Shown here: positions 17,050-26,059 of the stretch, in pieces | Layout of the letters: each line of letters begins with the position of its first letter | Position numbering within the stretch: position 1 is the first letter of the stretch | From: Bacteroidetes bacterium ADurb.Bin008 | GTDB lineage: Bacteria > Bacteroidota > Bacteroidia > Bacteroidales > Tenuifilaceae | Direction: 5' to 3' | DNA length: 64,000 nucleotides | NCBI GenBank assembly: GCA_002071445.1 | Contig: MWFE01000013.1 | Span: 87,315-151,314, forward strand | The notes under the pieces: generated by a model | Databases searched by the model: none | Told to the model about the DNA's origin: nothing | What the model saw: only the letters and a program-made list of their open reading frames with translations | Translations under genes and position numbers: made by a program

Positions 17050-18336
17050 CTATTCGGATTTTCCGTCATCGCCGGGCGCAGGAGTTTTGGCTTGCTTCCT
17101 TTTTACGATGCCTGTTCTCAAGAATAGCCCGTAAAAACTCCTGAATCTTGGATACTTTTCAACGGCCGGAACAAGCAGACTACTAAAAACAATGCTGAAA
17201 AGGATAATGGCGTAGGTTATATCGCGAATAAACTCTCCCCCCTCCAAACCGCGCTGGAAGGGCAATGATGCAAGGGCTGCGGCTGCCAAACCCTTTGGCA
17301 CCATAACGCTGAACATAACCATATCGAAAGTGGGAATGGCCTGACGAATGGAAAAACGGACAACGGGAATTCGAAGGCAAAACAGGACAATGGTAACTAT
17401 CAATCCCAAAGCCATAGCCAATACATTTTGCAATTGGATTGATAAACCTATGTAAACAAAAAAGAATGTTTTAAGCAGGAACACTATCTCACTAAAGAAA
17501 ATCTTTTCGGTTTCGTTCAGCGAAATGGATTTTTTGGTTATATGCTTTTTCATAAAGCCAATGTAAAACATATCCACATTGGCCAGAGTAATACCAAATG
17601 CCAACGACGAGATGGCACCGCTAAATCCCAGAATCTCGGCAATACCATATATAACAAACACAAATGCAGGTGTTGTAAACATATTGTTGCGTATCATTCT
17701 AATCTTATTAAGGAAGAACGACCACGCCATTGCTCCAAGCCACCCCATTATAGCTGCCAGTATAAAGGAGGAGATGATTTTACCCACCACCAAGCCAATT
17801 TTTACCTCCTCCACAAAAAATGTTTCGAGCAGTGCCAAAGCGAAAACTATACACAATACGTCATTTATGGCCGACTCAAGCACCAGAATGGCTTTAGAGT
17901 CATCCTTTATTTTTAGGTGCTGTGTCATGGGGATAATCACAGCCGAAGAGGTTCCCCCCACGATGGCGCCCAGCATAAGTCCGGCTACCAGCGACAGGCC
18001 AAAAGCAAGCCAGGCAATCAAACCGATCACAACCACTGTTACAAAAAAGCTGGTAAAGGTAAGGGCCGTAGTACCACGAATTGACTGCTTTATGGTTTCG
18101 ATATTCAAGGCGAGTCCGCCTTCAAAAAGAATGATAACCAGGGTAATGGTTGTGAACATGGGGCCTGCTATACCAAAATCGGAGGGAGTAATCAACCCAA
18201 AGATTGGCCCTAACAATAGGCCGATGAGCATGAGAAGCAGCACATCGGGGATACGCTTCCGCTCGAAGATCCCCGTAAAAACATGGGAAGCAAACACCAG
18301 CAACCCGACAAAAACTATGATTATGGCATTTTCCAT
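17050..18336 (-). CDS. CPA-type Na+(K+)/H+ antiporter
   Basis: A 428-residue monovalent cation:proton antiporter with about 12 membrane helices and no soluble regulatory domain beyond a short charged tail. Seen: IILFEGGLALN in an early helix, GGTSSAVIIPM, and the ion-binding LESAINDVLCIVFAL, whose Asn-Asp pair marks electroneutral/electrogenic antiport families (CPA). It probably exports Na+ or K+ in exchange for H+, fitting a Na+/H+ economy together with Rnf and the Na+/solute symporter at 31 kb. Transport direction and ion cannot be read from sequence alone. Confidence 0.93.
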   Translation of the reverse strand: MENAIIIVFVGLLVFASHVFTGIFERKRIPDVLLLMLIGLLLGPIFGLITPSDFGIAGPMFTTITLVIILFEGGLALNIETIKQSIRGTTALTFTSFFVTVVVIGLIAWLAFGLSLVAGLMLGAIVGGTSSAVIIPMTQHLKIKDDSKAILVLESAINDVLCIVFALALLETFFVEEVKIGLVVGKIISSFILAAIMGWLGAMAWSFFLNKIRMIRNNMFTTPAFVFVIYGIAEILGFSGAISSLAFGITLANVDMFYIGFMKKHITKKSISLNETEKIFFSEIVFLLKTFFFVYIGLSIQLQNVLAMALGLIVTIVLFCLRIPVVRFSIRQAIPTFDMVMFSVMVPKGLAAAALASLPFQRGLEGGEFIRDITYAIILFSIVFSSLLVPAVEKYPRFRSFYGLFLRTGIVKRKQAKTPAPGDDGKSE

Positions 18337-18355
18337 AGGTTAAAATCTAATGTAA

Positions 18356-19411
18356 TCATTTCTGTTCAATCCGTCTGTTCGGATATAAATCCATATAAAT
18401 TGGGAAATGGTCGCTATATCCGCCGTGATACCGAAATCCAATATAGGTTCTGAAAGGGCGAATTCCCACAAACGCATCATCGGGCTCCTCCAGAAAATCG
18501 GCCCTGAATATCTTACCACCATCGAGGCTTGTAAAAACACCATGCTCCCTGTCAAGCAGACTTTTAGAGACAACCATCATATCAATAATCTCCCATGCTC
18601 CCTGAAATTTAAGGGTTCCCTCCCCCCTGGCAACATAAGGTAAATGTAGATTGTAAAGCCCATCGGGCTTTAATGGTTCTTCGGGGGGCAATGCCCCCAG
18701 TCCTTCAATAAGGGGTTTGCTATCGGGTGTGTCGTTAAAATCGCCCATGATGATGATGCGTGCATCGGGATAAAAAATGCGAATGGAGTCAACTTTGCTA
18801 AGTACCAGTTTCGCCGCCGATATTCTACCCGGCTCCGTAGCCAGTGCTCCACCATACTTCGATGGCCAATGGTTGACAAACACATGCAGGGTGTCGATAC
18901 CATCAAGAATACCGCGGGCATAAAGCACATCGCGCGTGGTACGGGTTGAGTCATCGGGATAGTAAACCCTGAAAAAACGCTCATCCTCCACCACAAACCG
19001 GTCAGGGCGATAAATTAGAGCGACATCAATCCCCCTCCTGTCGGGTGATTCGCGATGGACAAGGCGATAGTTAAATTTCGAAAGCGGTGTGTGTTCAATC
19101 AACCTGTTCATTACAAACCTGTTTTCAACCTCGCTAAAACCAACAAGCACCGGCGGATTCCATTCGCCCACGGCAGCAATCACCTTGTAAATATTGTTGA
19201 GCTTATCGGTCATCCTCTTCCATGTCCAAAATCGTGCGCCCGCAGGCGTATATTCCTCGTCATGGGTAAGGCTATCCTTAAACGGATCGAAAAGATTTTC
19301 AACGTTGTAAAACATTACCCTGTACCGTTCCTGACCATATACATATCCGTTAGTGGCTAACAGGATAATAACAAAAACTAAAATAGGCCATTGTTTACCA
19401 ACGGATTTCAT
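18356..19411 (-). CDS. Secreted endonuclease/exonuclease/phosphatase-family protein
   Basis: A 351-residue exported member of the EEP (DNase I-like) fold. The start is set at the ATG at 19411 because it opens a clean signal peptide (MKSVGKQWPILVFVIILLAT...YGQ); the longer frame to 19549 adds 46 unrelated residues and overlaps the upstream gene. Seen: YNVENLFD, GFSEVEN (metal-binding Glu), VNHWPSKYGG, IIMGDFNDTP (catalytic Asp/Asn) and YSDHFPIYMDL (catalytic Asp-His), so the active site is complete. Substrate may be nucleic acid, nucleotide or phosphoester; not determinable. It lies downstream of the beta-helix lipoprotein on the same strand. Confidence 0.9.
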   Translation of the reverse strand: MKSVGKQWPILVFVIILLATNGYVYGQERYRVMFYNVENLFDPFKDSLTHDEEYTPAGARFWTWKRMTDKLNNIYKVIAAVGEWNPPVLVGFSEVENRFVMNRLIEHTPLSKFNYRLVHRESPDRRGIDVALIYRPDRFVVEDERFFRVYYPDDSTRTTRDVLYARGILDGIDTLHVFVNHWPSKYGGALATEPGRISAAKLVLSKVDSIRIFYPDARIIIMGDFNDTPDSKPLIEGLGALPPEEPLKPDGLYNLHLPYVARGEGTLKFQGAWEIIDMMVVSKSLLDREHGVFTSLDGGKIFRADFLEEPDDAFVGIRPFRTYIGFRYHGGYSDHFPIYMDLYPNRRIEQK

Positions 19412-19502
19412 TGTAAAGATTTTAAGCTTACAGATAGCTATTCGACTGGATAAAGATAAAAACAATTTTTTTAAGCTACCCGGAAAAAGGCTGAAAAACG
19501 CC

Positions 19503-20939
19503 CTACTCCACCCGCTCGTAAGCACCCAGGTCGGGGCCATCGTCGTCAAGTCTGCTGACGTTGTTCAGATCAACCGGAAAAGAGATGGCAATATTGTATA
19601 GGCCAAAGTCCTTGGCAGGGCTAAGGGTATCGAGCTGAAAATCGTTTTTTTTGGGGTCAATAAATTTAGGGTTCTCAGTCAACAGGTTCACAAACCGCGT
19701 TTCGTCATTCAAATCGAAACCAGTATCTACCCTGAGTATGGTATTGTCAAATTTATAGTTCATCTGAGCATCAACCGGCTGACCATTATATATATTATCC
19801 ACTTCCAGCTCATTGCTCCTTGTTCCGTAAATTATGCAGTTGGCAAAATAGGCTTCCTCCAAATCCCTCGTTTCCAAATACCATGGTCCATCGGGTGGTT
19901 CCAACTGATACTCATAATAATTATTGAGGAATAGCGCCGGTCCTTTTCTATTGATATACTGCCCCCAATAGTTGGCAATGGTACAATGGTAAAAACGGTA
20001 TCTTCCACCTAAGGTCAAAGCAACGGGGTAATAGGCCACGTTGGCAAAAAGGCAGTTACCTGCCTCCACAATAGCCCCACGAGCATACAGAGCAGTATAG
20101 CTCATGTTAATAATCTTGGTATTCTCGATTTTCAACGTTGGCATACCCACCACTGAAAATGTATCAACCACAACGCCAAGAATGCCATTCTTTATTTCGG
20201 CCCAGTTGATATGATTATCGCGGCTGCCGGCACGCAGCCATATCCCTCCCCACTGTCCCGCCTTATCGCGATAAAACATCTCCAGCCTATCGCCTTCAAA
20301 AATAACGGGGTCGTCGGGGAGGCCATTAACCTTAAGACTTCCGGCCACATGGACCAGTGTATTGTTATGCAAATGGATATGAGCACCGGGATCAATGGAT
20401 AGTTCAACCCCTGGCAATACCCACAAGCTGTCTATTATCAGGTATGGTTTATCGGCCGTGAATACAGTATTGGAGTAAAGTATTTGCCCCCTCAACATGT
20501 GAACGTCCTGCCCCCACGACATCAACTTAACGTCCTGGAAATTTCCATTGGTCTCAAAAACAACCGAATCGGGAATGAGCATGGGCGAATTCTGATCAGT
20601 GGGATCGACCGTAACCTCAACAAACACAAACAGGCTATCCCTTGCCCTAAGCACTACGTCTTTGGCTTGGTGAGACGGCTCGCCGTCAATATTAATCCTG
20701 TATGGCGAACTGTTGCCCCCAGCCAAGCTTACCGATGTGATAATCAAATCGCTTTTATTCCTGTTGTAAACCTTAAAATATCTGGTGGCCGAACCAACGG
20801 TGGTGAATACTGTATCAAACATCAGCGTATCGGTGCTAAAGCTAAGCTTCAACGCCGGATCGTTGGAAAAGTTTTCCTTTTGGCACGATGCAGCCAACAG
20901 GAACATGATAAAACTCGACAGGACTATGGCATTCCTCAT
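19503..20939 (-). CDS. Right-handed beta-helix lipoprotein
   Basis: A 478-residue surface or periplasmic lipoprotein. Start set at 20939 (MRNAIVLSSF), giving a standard type II signal with lipobox LLAASC. Residues ~30-150 look like an Ig-like/'choice of anchor' domain with FDTVFTTVGSATRYFKVYN; residues ~165-400 are short beta-strand repeats (IHLHNNTLVHVAGSLKVNG, PVIFEGDRLE, GIWLRAGSRDNHINWAEIKNG) characteristic of parallel beta-helix proteins. No lyase active site is evident. Probably a structural or glycan-binding surface protein; it precedes the EEP phosphatase gene. Confidence 0.85.
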   Translation of the reverse strand: MRNAIVLSSFIMFLLAASCQKENFSNDPALKLSFSTDTLMFDTVFTTVGSATRYFKVYNRNKSDLIITSVSLAGGNSSPYRINIDGEPSHQAKDVVLRARDSLFVFVEVTVDPTDQNSPMLIPDSVVFETNGNFQDVKLMSWGQDVHMLRGQILYSNTVFTADKPYLIIDSLWVLPGVELSIDPGAHIHLHNNTLVHVAGSLKVNGLPDDPVIFEGDRLEMFYRDKAGQWGGIWLRAGSRDNHINWAEIKNGILGVVVDTFSVVGMPTLKIENTKIINMSYTALYARGAIVEAGNCLFANVAYYPVALTLGGRYRFYHCTIANYWGQYINRKGPALFLNNYYEYQLEPPDGPWYLETRDLEEAYFANCIIYGTRSNELEVDNIYNGQPVDAQMNYKFDNTILRVDTGFDLNDETRFVNLLTENPKFIDPKKNDFQLDTLSPAKDFGLYNIAISFPVDLNNVSRLDDDGPDLGAYERVE

Positions 20940-21034
20940 GAAAGAAAATATGTTAACGGTCAACCTTATAAACTGCTATACCCCGTAAATATTGTGGTAT
21001 TACCTTATAAAAATAGGCAGGTAAGCCCACTCCG

Positions 21035-22405
21035 TTAGCCTGCTCCTTGATTTATTGCCTTATTCAACCGCCTAATCTCGCGTGTAATAAAAGTAAATGC
21101 AATGATCCCCGCGATGAAATCTGAAATGGGTGCCGACACCCATACCCCGTTGACGCCACAAATGGTCGGCAGGAATATTAGAATGGGAATTAGCACTATC
21201 ACCTGCCGAAGCAGCGACATCAAAGCAGAAATGGCTGCCTTCCCGGTAGATTGAAAATAGTTACCCACAATAATCTGAAATCCTACAACCGGCAGGCCTG
21301 CCATAAAAATTCTCAAACCTCTTTTCCCAATGGCCAGCAATTCGGCATCCCTGGCATTAAACATTTTTATGACCAGCGAAGGGAATAGTTCCATAAGAGC
21401 AAATCCGACAATCGATACAATAACCGCAGCTTTAAGACAGATAAAAAGCGTTCGCTTTACCCTCACAAAGTTTCCGGCTCCGTGGTTGAAACCGTATATG
21501 GGCTGAGCCGCCATGTTAATGGCAATGATAGACATAACCACCAGCGTGGCAACGCTGTTGATTATTCCCATAGCTCCCACAGCCAGATCGCCTCCATGCT
21601 TAATGAGCTGAATGTTGAACAGCCCCTGAACAAAACTGGCAGCGAACTGCATGGCAAAAGGTGAAAATCCGATGGTTACTATTGAGATAACTATCGATCG
21701 TTTGAGCCGGAAGTTTGATGCTCGCAGCTTGATTACTGAGTATTGAGACCTGAAGTGGTTGATAACCCATACGCAAAGTATGAAATTGGATATGATTGTG
21801 GCCCAGGCTACCCCTTGAACCCCCATTCCGAATACAAAGATAAAAATGGGGTCTAACACAATGTTTGTGCCCGCACTGATGAGCATTGAAAACATGGCAA
21901 TGCGTGCATTCCCCTCTGCCCGTATCATGTTGTTCATGGAGAACCCCACCATATGAAACATGGTGCCAAACAGTATAATATTCAGATATTCATTGGCGTA
22001 GCCAATAGTATCGTCACTGGCTCCGAATAACCTCAGCAATGGCTCTTTAATGATAAAACCAACAATAGTGAGCACGATAGAAGTTATAATCATCAGACTA
22101 AAGGCGTTGCCAAGAACCTTCTCAGCGCTGGCAAAATCCTTTTTCCCAAGAAAAATGGAAATACGCACCCCCGAACCCATGCCGATAAGCATTCCAAACG
22201 CCATCATAATGATCATGATTGGAAAAACCACGCTCAACCCCGTGAGTGCCAAAACACCAACCCCCTGCCCCACAAAAATCCTATCCACAATATTGTAAAG
22301 CGAATTGACAACCACTCCCGTAAAGGCAGGCAGAAAAAATTTCCAAAGCACTTTACGAATGGGGGCTTCGGCAAGCAGCTGAATATTTTGATGATGCTTT
22401 TCCAT
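21035..22405 (-). CDS. MATE-family efflux transporter
   Basis: A 456-residue polytopic protein with 12 helices in two homologous halves (LWKFFLPAFTGVVVNSLYNIVDRIFVGQ, and INSVATLVVMSIIAINMAAQPIYGFNHGAG in the second half), typical of Na+- or H+-coupled multidrug exporters of the DinF/NorM superfamily. Start set at the ATG at 22405 (MEKHHQN); the longer frame to 22459 begins with unrelated residues. No regulator is adjacent. Substrate unknown. Confidence 0.92.
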   Translation of the reverse strand: MEKHHQNIQLLAEAPIRKVLWKFFLPAFTGVVVNSLYNIVDRIFVGQGVGVLALTGLSVVFPIMIIMMAFGMLIGMGSGVRISIFLGKKDFASAEKVLGNAFSLMIITSIVLTIVGFIIKEPLLRLFGASDDTIGYANEYLNIILFGTMFHMVGFSMNNMIRAEGNARIAMFSMLISAGTNIVLDPIFIFVFGMGVQGVAWATIISNFILCVWVINHFRSQYSVIKLRASNFRLKRSIVISIVTIGFSPFAMQFAASFVQGLFNIQLIKHGGDLAVGAMGIINSVATLVVMSIIAINMAAQPIYGFNHGAGNFVRVKRTLFICLKAAVIVSIVGFALMELFPSLVIKMFNARDAELLAIGKRGLRIFMAGLPVVGFQIIVGNYFQSTGKAAISALMSLLRQVIVLIPILIFLPTICGVNGVWVSAPISDFIAGIIAFTFITREIRRLNKAINQGAG

Positions 22406-22543
22406 TTTCAATCGAACCTGCAAATTTAGTAAATCATAACGCCTGAAACGAAAACACACAAAGAACTTTGAACCAAGTATATTTTACTGGAACAAAACGT
22501 TTTATCGCTTACATTTCATCCTAAACAATTATATTGCAAAACA

Positions 22544-22576
22544 TTAGCAACCAAATAAAAAATAGGAATATATTTG
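22544..22576 (+). promoter_or_regulatory. Candidate promoter of the amidohydrolase gene
   Basis: TATATTTG at 22569-22576 matches the -7 consensus exactly and is preceded, 21 bp away, by TTAG at 22544-22547 as a weak -33 element. The ATG at 22604 lies 27 bp further on. Confidence 0.5.
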
Positions 22577-22603
22577 TACTTCAAACTAAAAACAACAACT
22601 CCT

Positions 22604-24253
22604 ATGGTTAACAGAGCAAAACTCTTACCCATTGTACTCACAGTAATTCCATTCATCATGTCGTGTAACAGTAAACAAAAAGTTGATCTGATAGTTAAAA
22701 ATGCCAGGATTTACAGTGTTGACAGTGCCTTCTCTGTATACCAAAGCATGGCTATTGACAACGGAAAAATTGTTGCACTGGGAACAGACGAAGAGATTGA
22801 AAAGAGCTATACTTCAAAAAGTATTTACCGATTAGGAGGAAAACCTGTTTATCCCGGATTTATCGATGCTCACTGTCATTTCCTCGGCTACGGATTAAGT
22901 TTACGCAACGCTTCGCTTTCAGGTATTGGATCGTGGCAAAGGGTGGTTGAAAAATTGGTGGAACACCACCATAACTTTCCTTCGCAATGGGTACTGGGGC
23001 GGGGCTGGAACCAAAACGAGTGGGACGTCAAGGAATTTCCCACCAATGAGTTGCTGGACAATGCTTTCCCCGACAACCCCGTGCTGATAACACGCATCGA
23101 TGGGCATGCTGCCATAGCCAATACCAAGGCACTGGAAATGGCCGGTTTTAGCCCCGATACCGTGGTGGCGGGAGGCACGCTGATGAAAGTGAATGGCAAA
23201 CTTACAGGAGTACTGATTGACAATGCCATTGACCTTGTGCGCAGAATTGTGCCCGAGGCTACACTAAACGAAAAGGAAACTGCCCTGTTGACTGCACAGC
23301 GCAATTGCTTTGCCGTGGGACTCACCTCGGTTTCAGATGCAGGATTGGATTTAAACGATGTGCTACTCATTGATGAAATGCAACGGAGGGGTGATTTACA
23401 AATGCAAATCAACGCAATGCTTGCCCCAACCGATGAGAACTTCGAACACTTTGTGCAAAAAGGCATCCATTCAACACCCTACCTCACCGTGCGCACCATT
23501 AAACTTTTTGCCGATGGAGCCCTTGGCTCCAGGGGAGCTCTTCTCCTTGAACCCTACAGCGACGCCAAGGGAACCCAAGGGCTTCAGGTTGAAACCCGCC
23601 AACGGCTAACCGAGATTTGCCAAAAGGCTTTCGATGCCGGATACCAGGTTGCTACCCATTGCATTGGCGATGCTGCAGTAAGGCTCATGCTTGATATTTA
23701 CGAGCAATTCCTTACCCCGGGGAACGACCTGCGCTGGAGAATTGAGCATGCCCAAATCGTTCACCCTGATGACTTACCCCGATTTGGCCGCCTAAAGATC
23801 ATCCCATCGGTGCAAACCACTCATGCCACTTCCGACATGATTTGGGCTGCCGACAGGTTGGGCAAAAGAATAAAAAATGCTTACATCTACCGTGATCTTC
23901 TCAATCAGAATGGTTGGCTGCCCAACGGCAGTGATTTCCCCATTGAACATATAAATCCGCTTTATGGCTTTTATGCTGGCGTTGCCCGTAAGAATCTGGA
24001 AGGTTTCCCCGACCAGGGTTTCCAAACCGAAAATGCTTTATCACGCGAACAAGCGCTTAAAGCCATGACCATATGGGCAGCCAAAGCATCGTTCGAAGAG
24101 TTGTCAAAGGGTAGTCTGGAGCCCGGAAAAAATGCCGATTTCGTTGTTATGGAGGATGATATAATGGCCGAACCCATTGAACGTGTGCCATACATAAACG
24201 CACAGTTGACTTTTATTAAGGGAAAAAAGGTATTCGGAGCATTAATTGAATAA
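22604..24253 (+). CDS. Amidohydrolase (YtcJ-like) lipoprotein
   Basis: A 549-residue metal-dependent amidohydrolase. Start at the ATG at 22604, giving a lipoprotein signal ending FIMSC. Seen: GFIDAHCHFLGYG (metal-binding HxH), ATHCIGDAAV and RIEHAQIV (metal histidines), and LPNGSDFPIEHINP (catalytic Asp), so the TIM-barrel active site is complete, with the flanking beta-sandwich formed by N-terminal VDLIVKNARIYSVD and C-terminal KNADFVVMEDDIM. The YtcJ/NfdA group hydrolyses N-substituted formamides and related amides; the natural substrate here is unknown. Lipid anchoring suggests an extracytoplasmic enzyme. Confidence 0.92.
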   Translation: MVNRAKLLPIVLTVIPFIMSCNSKQKVDLIVKNARIYSVDSAFSVYQSMAIDNGKIVALGTDEEIEKSYTSKSIYRLGGKPVYPGFIDAHCHFLGYGLSLRNASLSGIGSWQRVVEKLVEHHHNFPSQWVLGRGWNQNEWDVKEFPTNELLDNAFPDNPVLITRIDGHAAIANTKALEMAGFSPDTVVAGGTLMKVNGKLTGVLIDNAIDLVRRIVPEATLNEKETALLTAQRNCFAVGLTSVSDAGLDLNDVLLIDEMQRRGDLQMQINAMLAPTDENFEHFVQKGIHSTPYLTVRTIKLFADGALGSRGALLLEPYSDAKGTQGLQVETRQRLTEICQKAFDAGYQVATHCIGDAAVRLMLDIYEQFLTPGNDLRWRIEHAQIVHPDDLPRFGRLKIIPSVQTTHATSDMIWAADRLGKRIKNAYIYRDLLNQNGWLPNGSDFPIEHINPLYGFYAGVARKNLEGFPDQGFQTENALSREQALKAMTIWAAKASFEELSKGSLEPGKNADFVVMEDDIMAEPIERVPYINAQLTFIKGKKVFGALIE

Positions 24254-24300
24254 TGTTTTATATATTTGTTTAACTTTCGTTACTTTTTTTTGCAAACACT

Positions 24301-24777
24301 ATGGAGATCAAACTGGCCAATGAGCATAATCTTATTGAGGTTTCCTATATTTTCAGGGAATGCTCCCAACAATTCATTGAAAGTGGCTTTCAGTGCTGGG
24401 AGTTTGCCCATTCGAGCTATGAAGATATTGCAAATGATATATCCAAAAAATATGTTTATCTGGCGTTTATAAAAAAAGTCCCTGTTGGTACCATAAGCCT
24501 CAGACCCGATAGTTCCGACACGAGCATTATTAACATAGATCGATTGGCCATATTCCCCCATTACCAGCGTCGCGGTTTTGCCAAAAACCTGATTGATTTC
24601 GCTATTACCGAAGCCGGTAAAAAAGGAGCTAAATCCGTTAGGGGGGCTGTCCCTTCGCACAACAGGATGCTTGTTAAACTACTTGAAGAAAGGGGATTTG
24701 TAAATATTGGCGAGGTTGAAAAAATGTTCAACGAAGCGAAGGGTACTATTTTTGAAAAGATCTTGAGAAAGCATTAA
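24301..24777 (+). CDS. GNAT-family N-acetyltransferase
   Basis: A 158-residue acetyl-CoA-dependent acetyltransferase with one complete GNAT domain. Seen: VGTISLRPD on beta4, then INIDRLAIFPHYQRRGFAKNLI, whose Q-R-R-G-F-A loop binds the CoA pyrophosphate, and NRMLVKLLEERGF toward the end. Acceptor unknown. A TATATTTG box at 24261-24268 may give it its own promoter. Confidence 0.88.
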   Translation: MEIKLANEHNLIEVSYIFRECSQQFIESGFQCWEFAHSSYEDIANDISKKYVYLAFIKKVPVGTISLRPDSSDTSIINIDRLAIFPHYQRRGFAKNLIDFAITEAGKKGAKSVRGAVPSHNRMLVKLLEERGFVNIGEVEKMFNEAKGTIFEKILRKH

Positions 24778-24980
24778 ACGCCCATCTGCATTATAAAATT
24801 CTCCTACTGAACATAACTTATGATTAGATATTTTACCCTTTGGGCAATTTAATGGTACCAACCCAGTTAAATAATGGAATCTTTAGAACTTTTGTATGGC
24901 TTTGGGTTTTCATATTTTGATATTTTTGATAATTTTGATTTTTTAAACAACGAATACAGATTACTCATTCCTTAGGCAAC

Positions 24981-25970
24981 ATGGTTAGGCGAAACCAAAT
25001 TGTATTTATTATCATTGCGTTGTTAATTAATACTGGTATTGCCAATGCCCAAGATCCCGGATTTTCACAGGTATATTCCAATCAGCTTTACCTTAACCCG
25101 GCATACGTAGGCAACCCTTTCTACATGCGCTCACGGCTGGTGTACCGTAATCAGTGGTTAACCACACGTTCGCCTTACACTACCTACGGGGTTAATTTTG
25201 ACCGGTACTTCATTAATGCGAATAGTGGACTGGGCATTAATATTGTCAACGACCGTCAGGGCCAAGGGGCCTTAAACCGGTTAGCGGCAGATATCATATA
25301 CTCATACGCCTTTCAAGTAACCTACGATCTACTGATCAGGGGGGGGATTCAGGCTGGCGGTATTTTAAAATCGCAAAACGCAAGCGTTTTGGTTTTCCCC
25401 GACATGGTCGATCCAAGCGGTGAGGTTGTAGGCTCTCCTGGTTTTGCAGGAACCACCCGATTCGTTCCCGATTTTGCTACGGGCGTTGCTGCCGAATGGG
25501 ATATTTTCTATGGTGGAATCGCGGTACACCACCTTGCAGAACCAGTTGAGTCAAAGTTTGGACGGCAAAAGGTAGTTTTGCCCCGTAAGTATTCAGCACA
25601 CTTCGGATGCGATATTAATTTGTACAAAAGGTATCTTTTTCGGAAAAATTTATACCTATCGCCCAATATTATTTATCTACAGCAGCAAGACTTTCGTCAA
25701 ATTAACCTTGGTCTCTACCTGTCTAACCATTTTTTCACTGTTGGCCTATGGGTTAGAGAGAATTTGTCTTTGGCCAGCCACACCTTCGTTTTCCTTGCCG
25801 GATACCACAATGATGAGTATTCCGTTGGGTATAGCTACGATTTTAGCATTATCAGGGGAGGGTTCCGAGGATTAAATACTTCTACTCACGAGGTAACCTT
25901 TGGGAAGAATTTTAAGTATAAGACAATTGTAAGAAAAAAAATTCGTTACATTAAAAGTCCGAAAATATAG
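24981..25970 (+). CDS. Type IX secretion system protein, PorP/SprF family
   Basis: A 329-residue outer-membrane protein with a signal peptide (to ANAQ) and the family opening DPGFSQVYSNQLYLNPAYVG, followed by alternating beta strands of a PorP/SprF barrel. PorP/SprF proteins work with PorK/GldK-type components in type IX secretion, and in gliding species SprF is needed for surface localisation of SprB. Here it directly precedes gldJ. Many genomes encode several PorP paralogues, so this need not be the core-operon copy; no porK-L-M-N follows. Confidence 0.93.
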   Translation: MVRRNQIVFIIIALLINTGIANAQDPGFSQVYSNQLYLNPAYVGNPFYMRSRLVYRNQWLTTRSPYTTYGVNFDRYFINANSGLGINIVNDRQGQGALNRLAADIIYSYAFQVTYDLLIRGGIQAGGILKSQNASVLVFPDMVDPSGEVVGSPGFAGTTRFVPDFATGVAAEWDIFYGGIAVHHLAEPVESKFGRQKVVLPRKYSAHFGCDINLYKRYLFRKNLYLSPNIIYLQQQDFRQINLGLYLSNHFFTVGLWVRENLSLASHTFVFLAGYHNDEYSVGYSYDFSIIRGGFRGLNTSTHEVTFGKNFKYKTIVRKKIRYIKSPKI

Positions 25971-26059
25971 TTTTTTCGTTCGGATAGCGTTGACTTAATT
26001 ATATTTTACTATATTTGAAGTTACAATTATTTTGAATCAAAAGGAAAAAACCATCCATC

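Noticed and set aside
17579..18343. 254-residue plus-strand ORF
   Set aside because: Antisense shadow of the antiporter gene; the minus-strand frame has complete family motifs while this one is low-complexity and motif-free.
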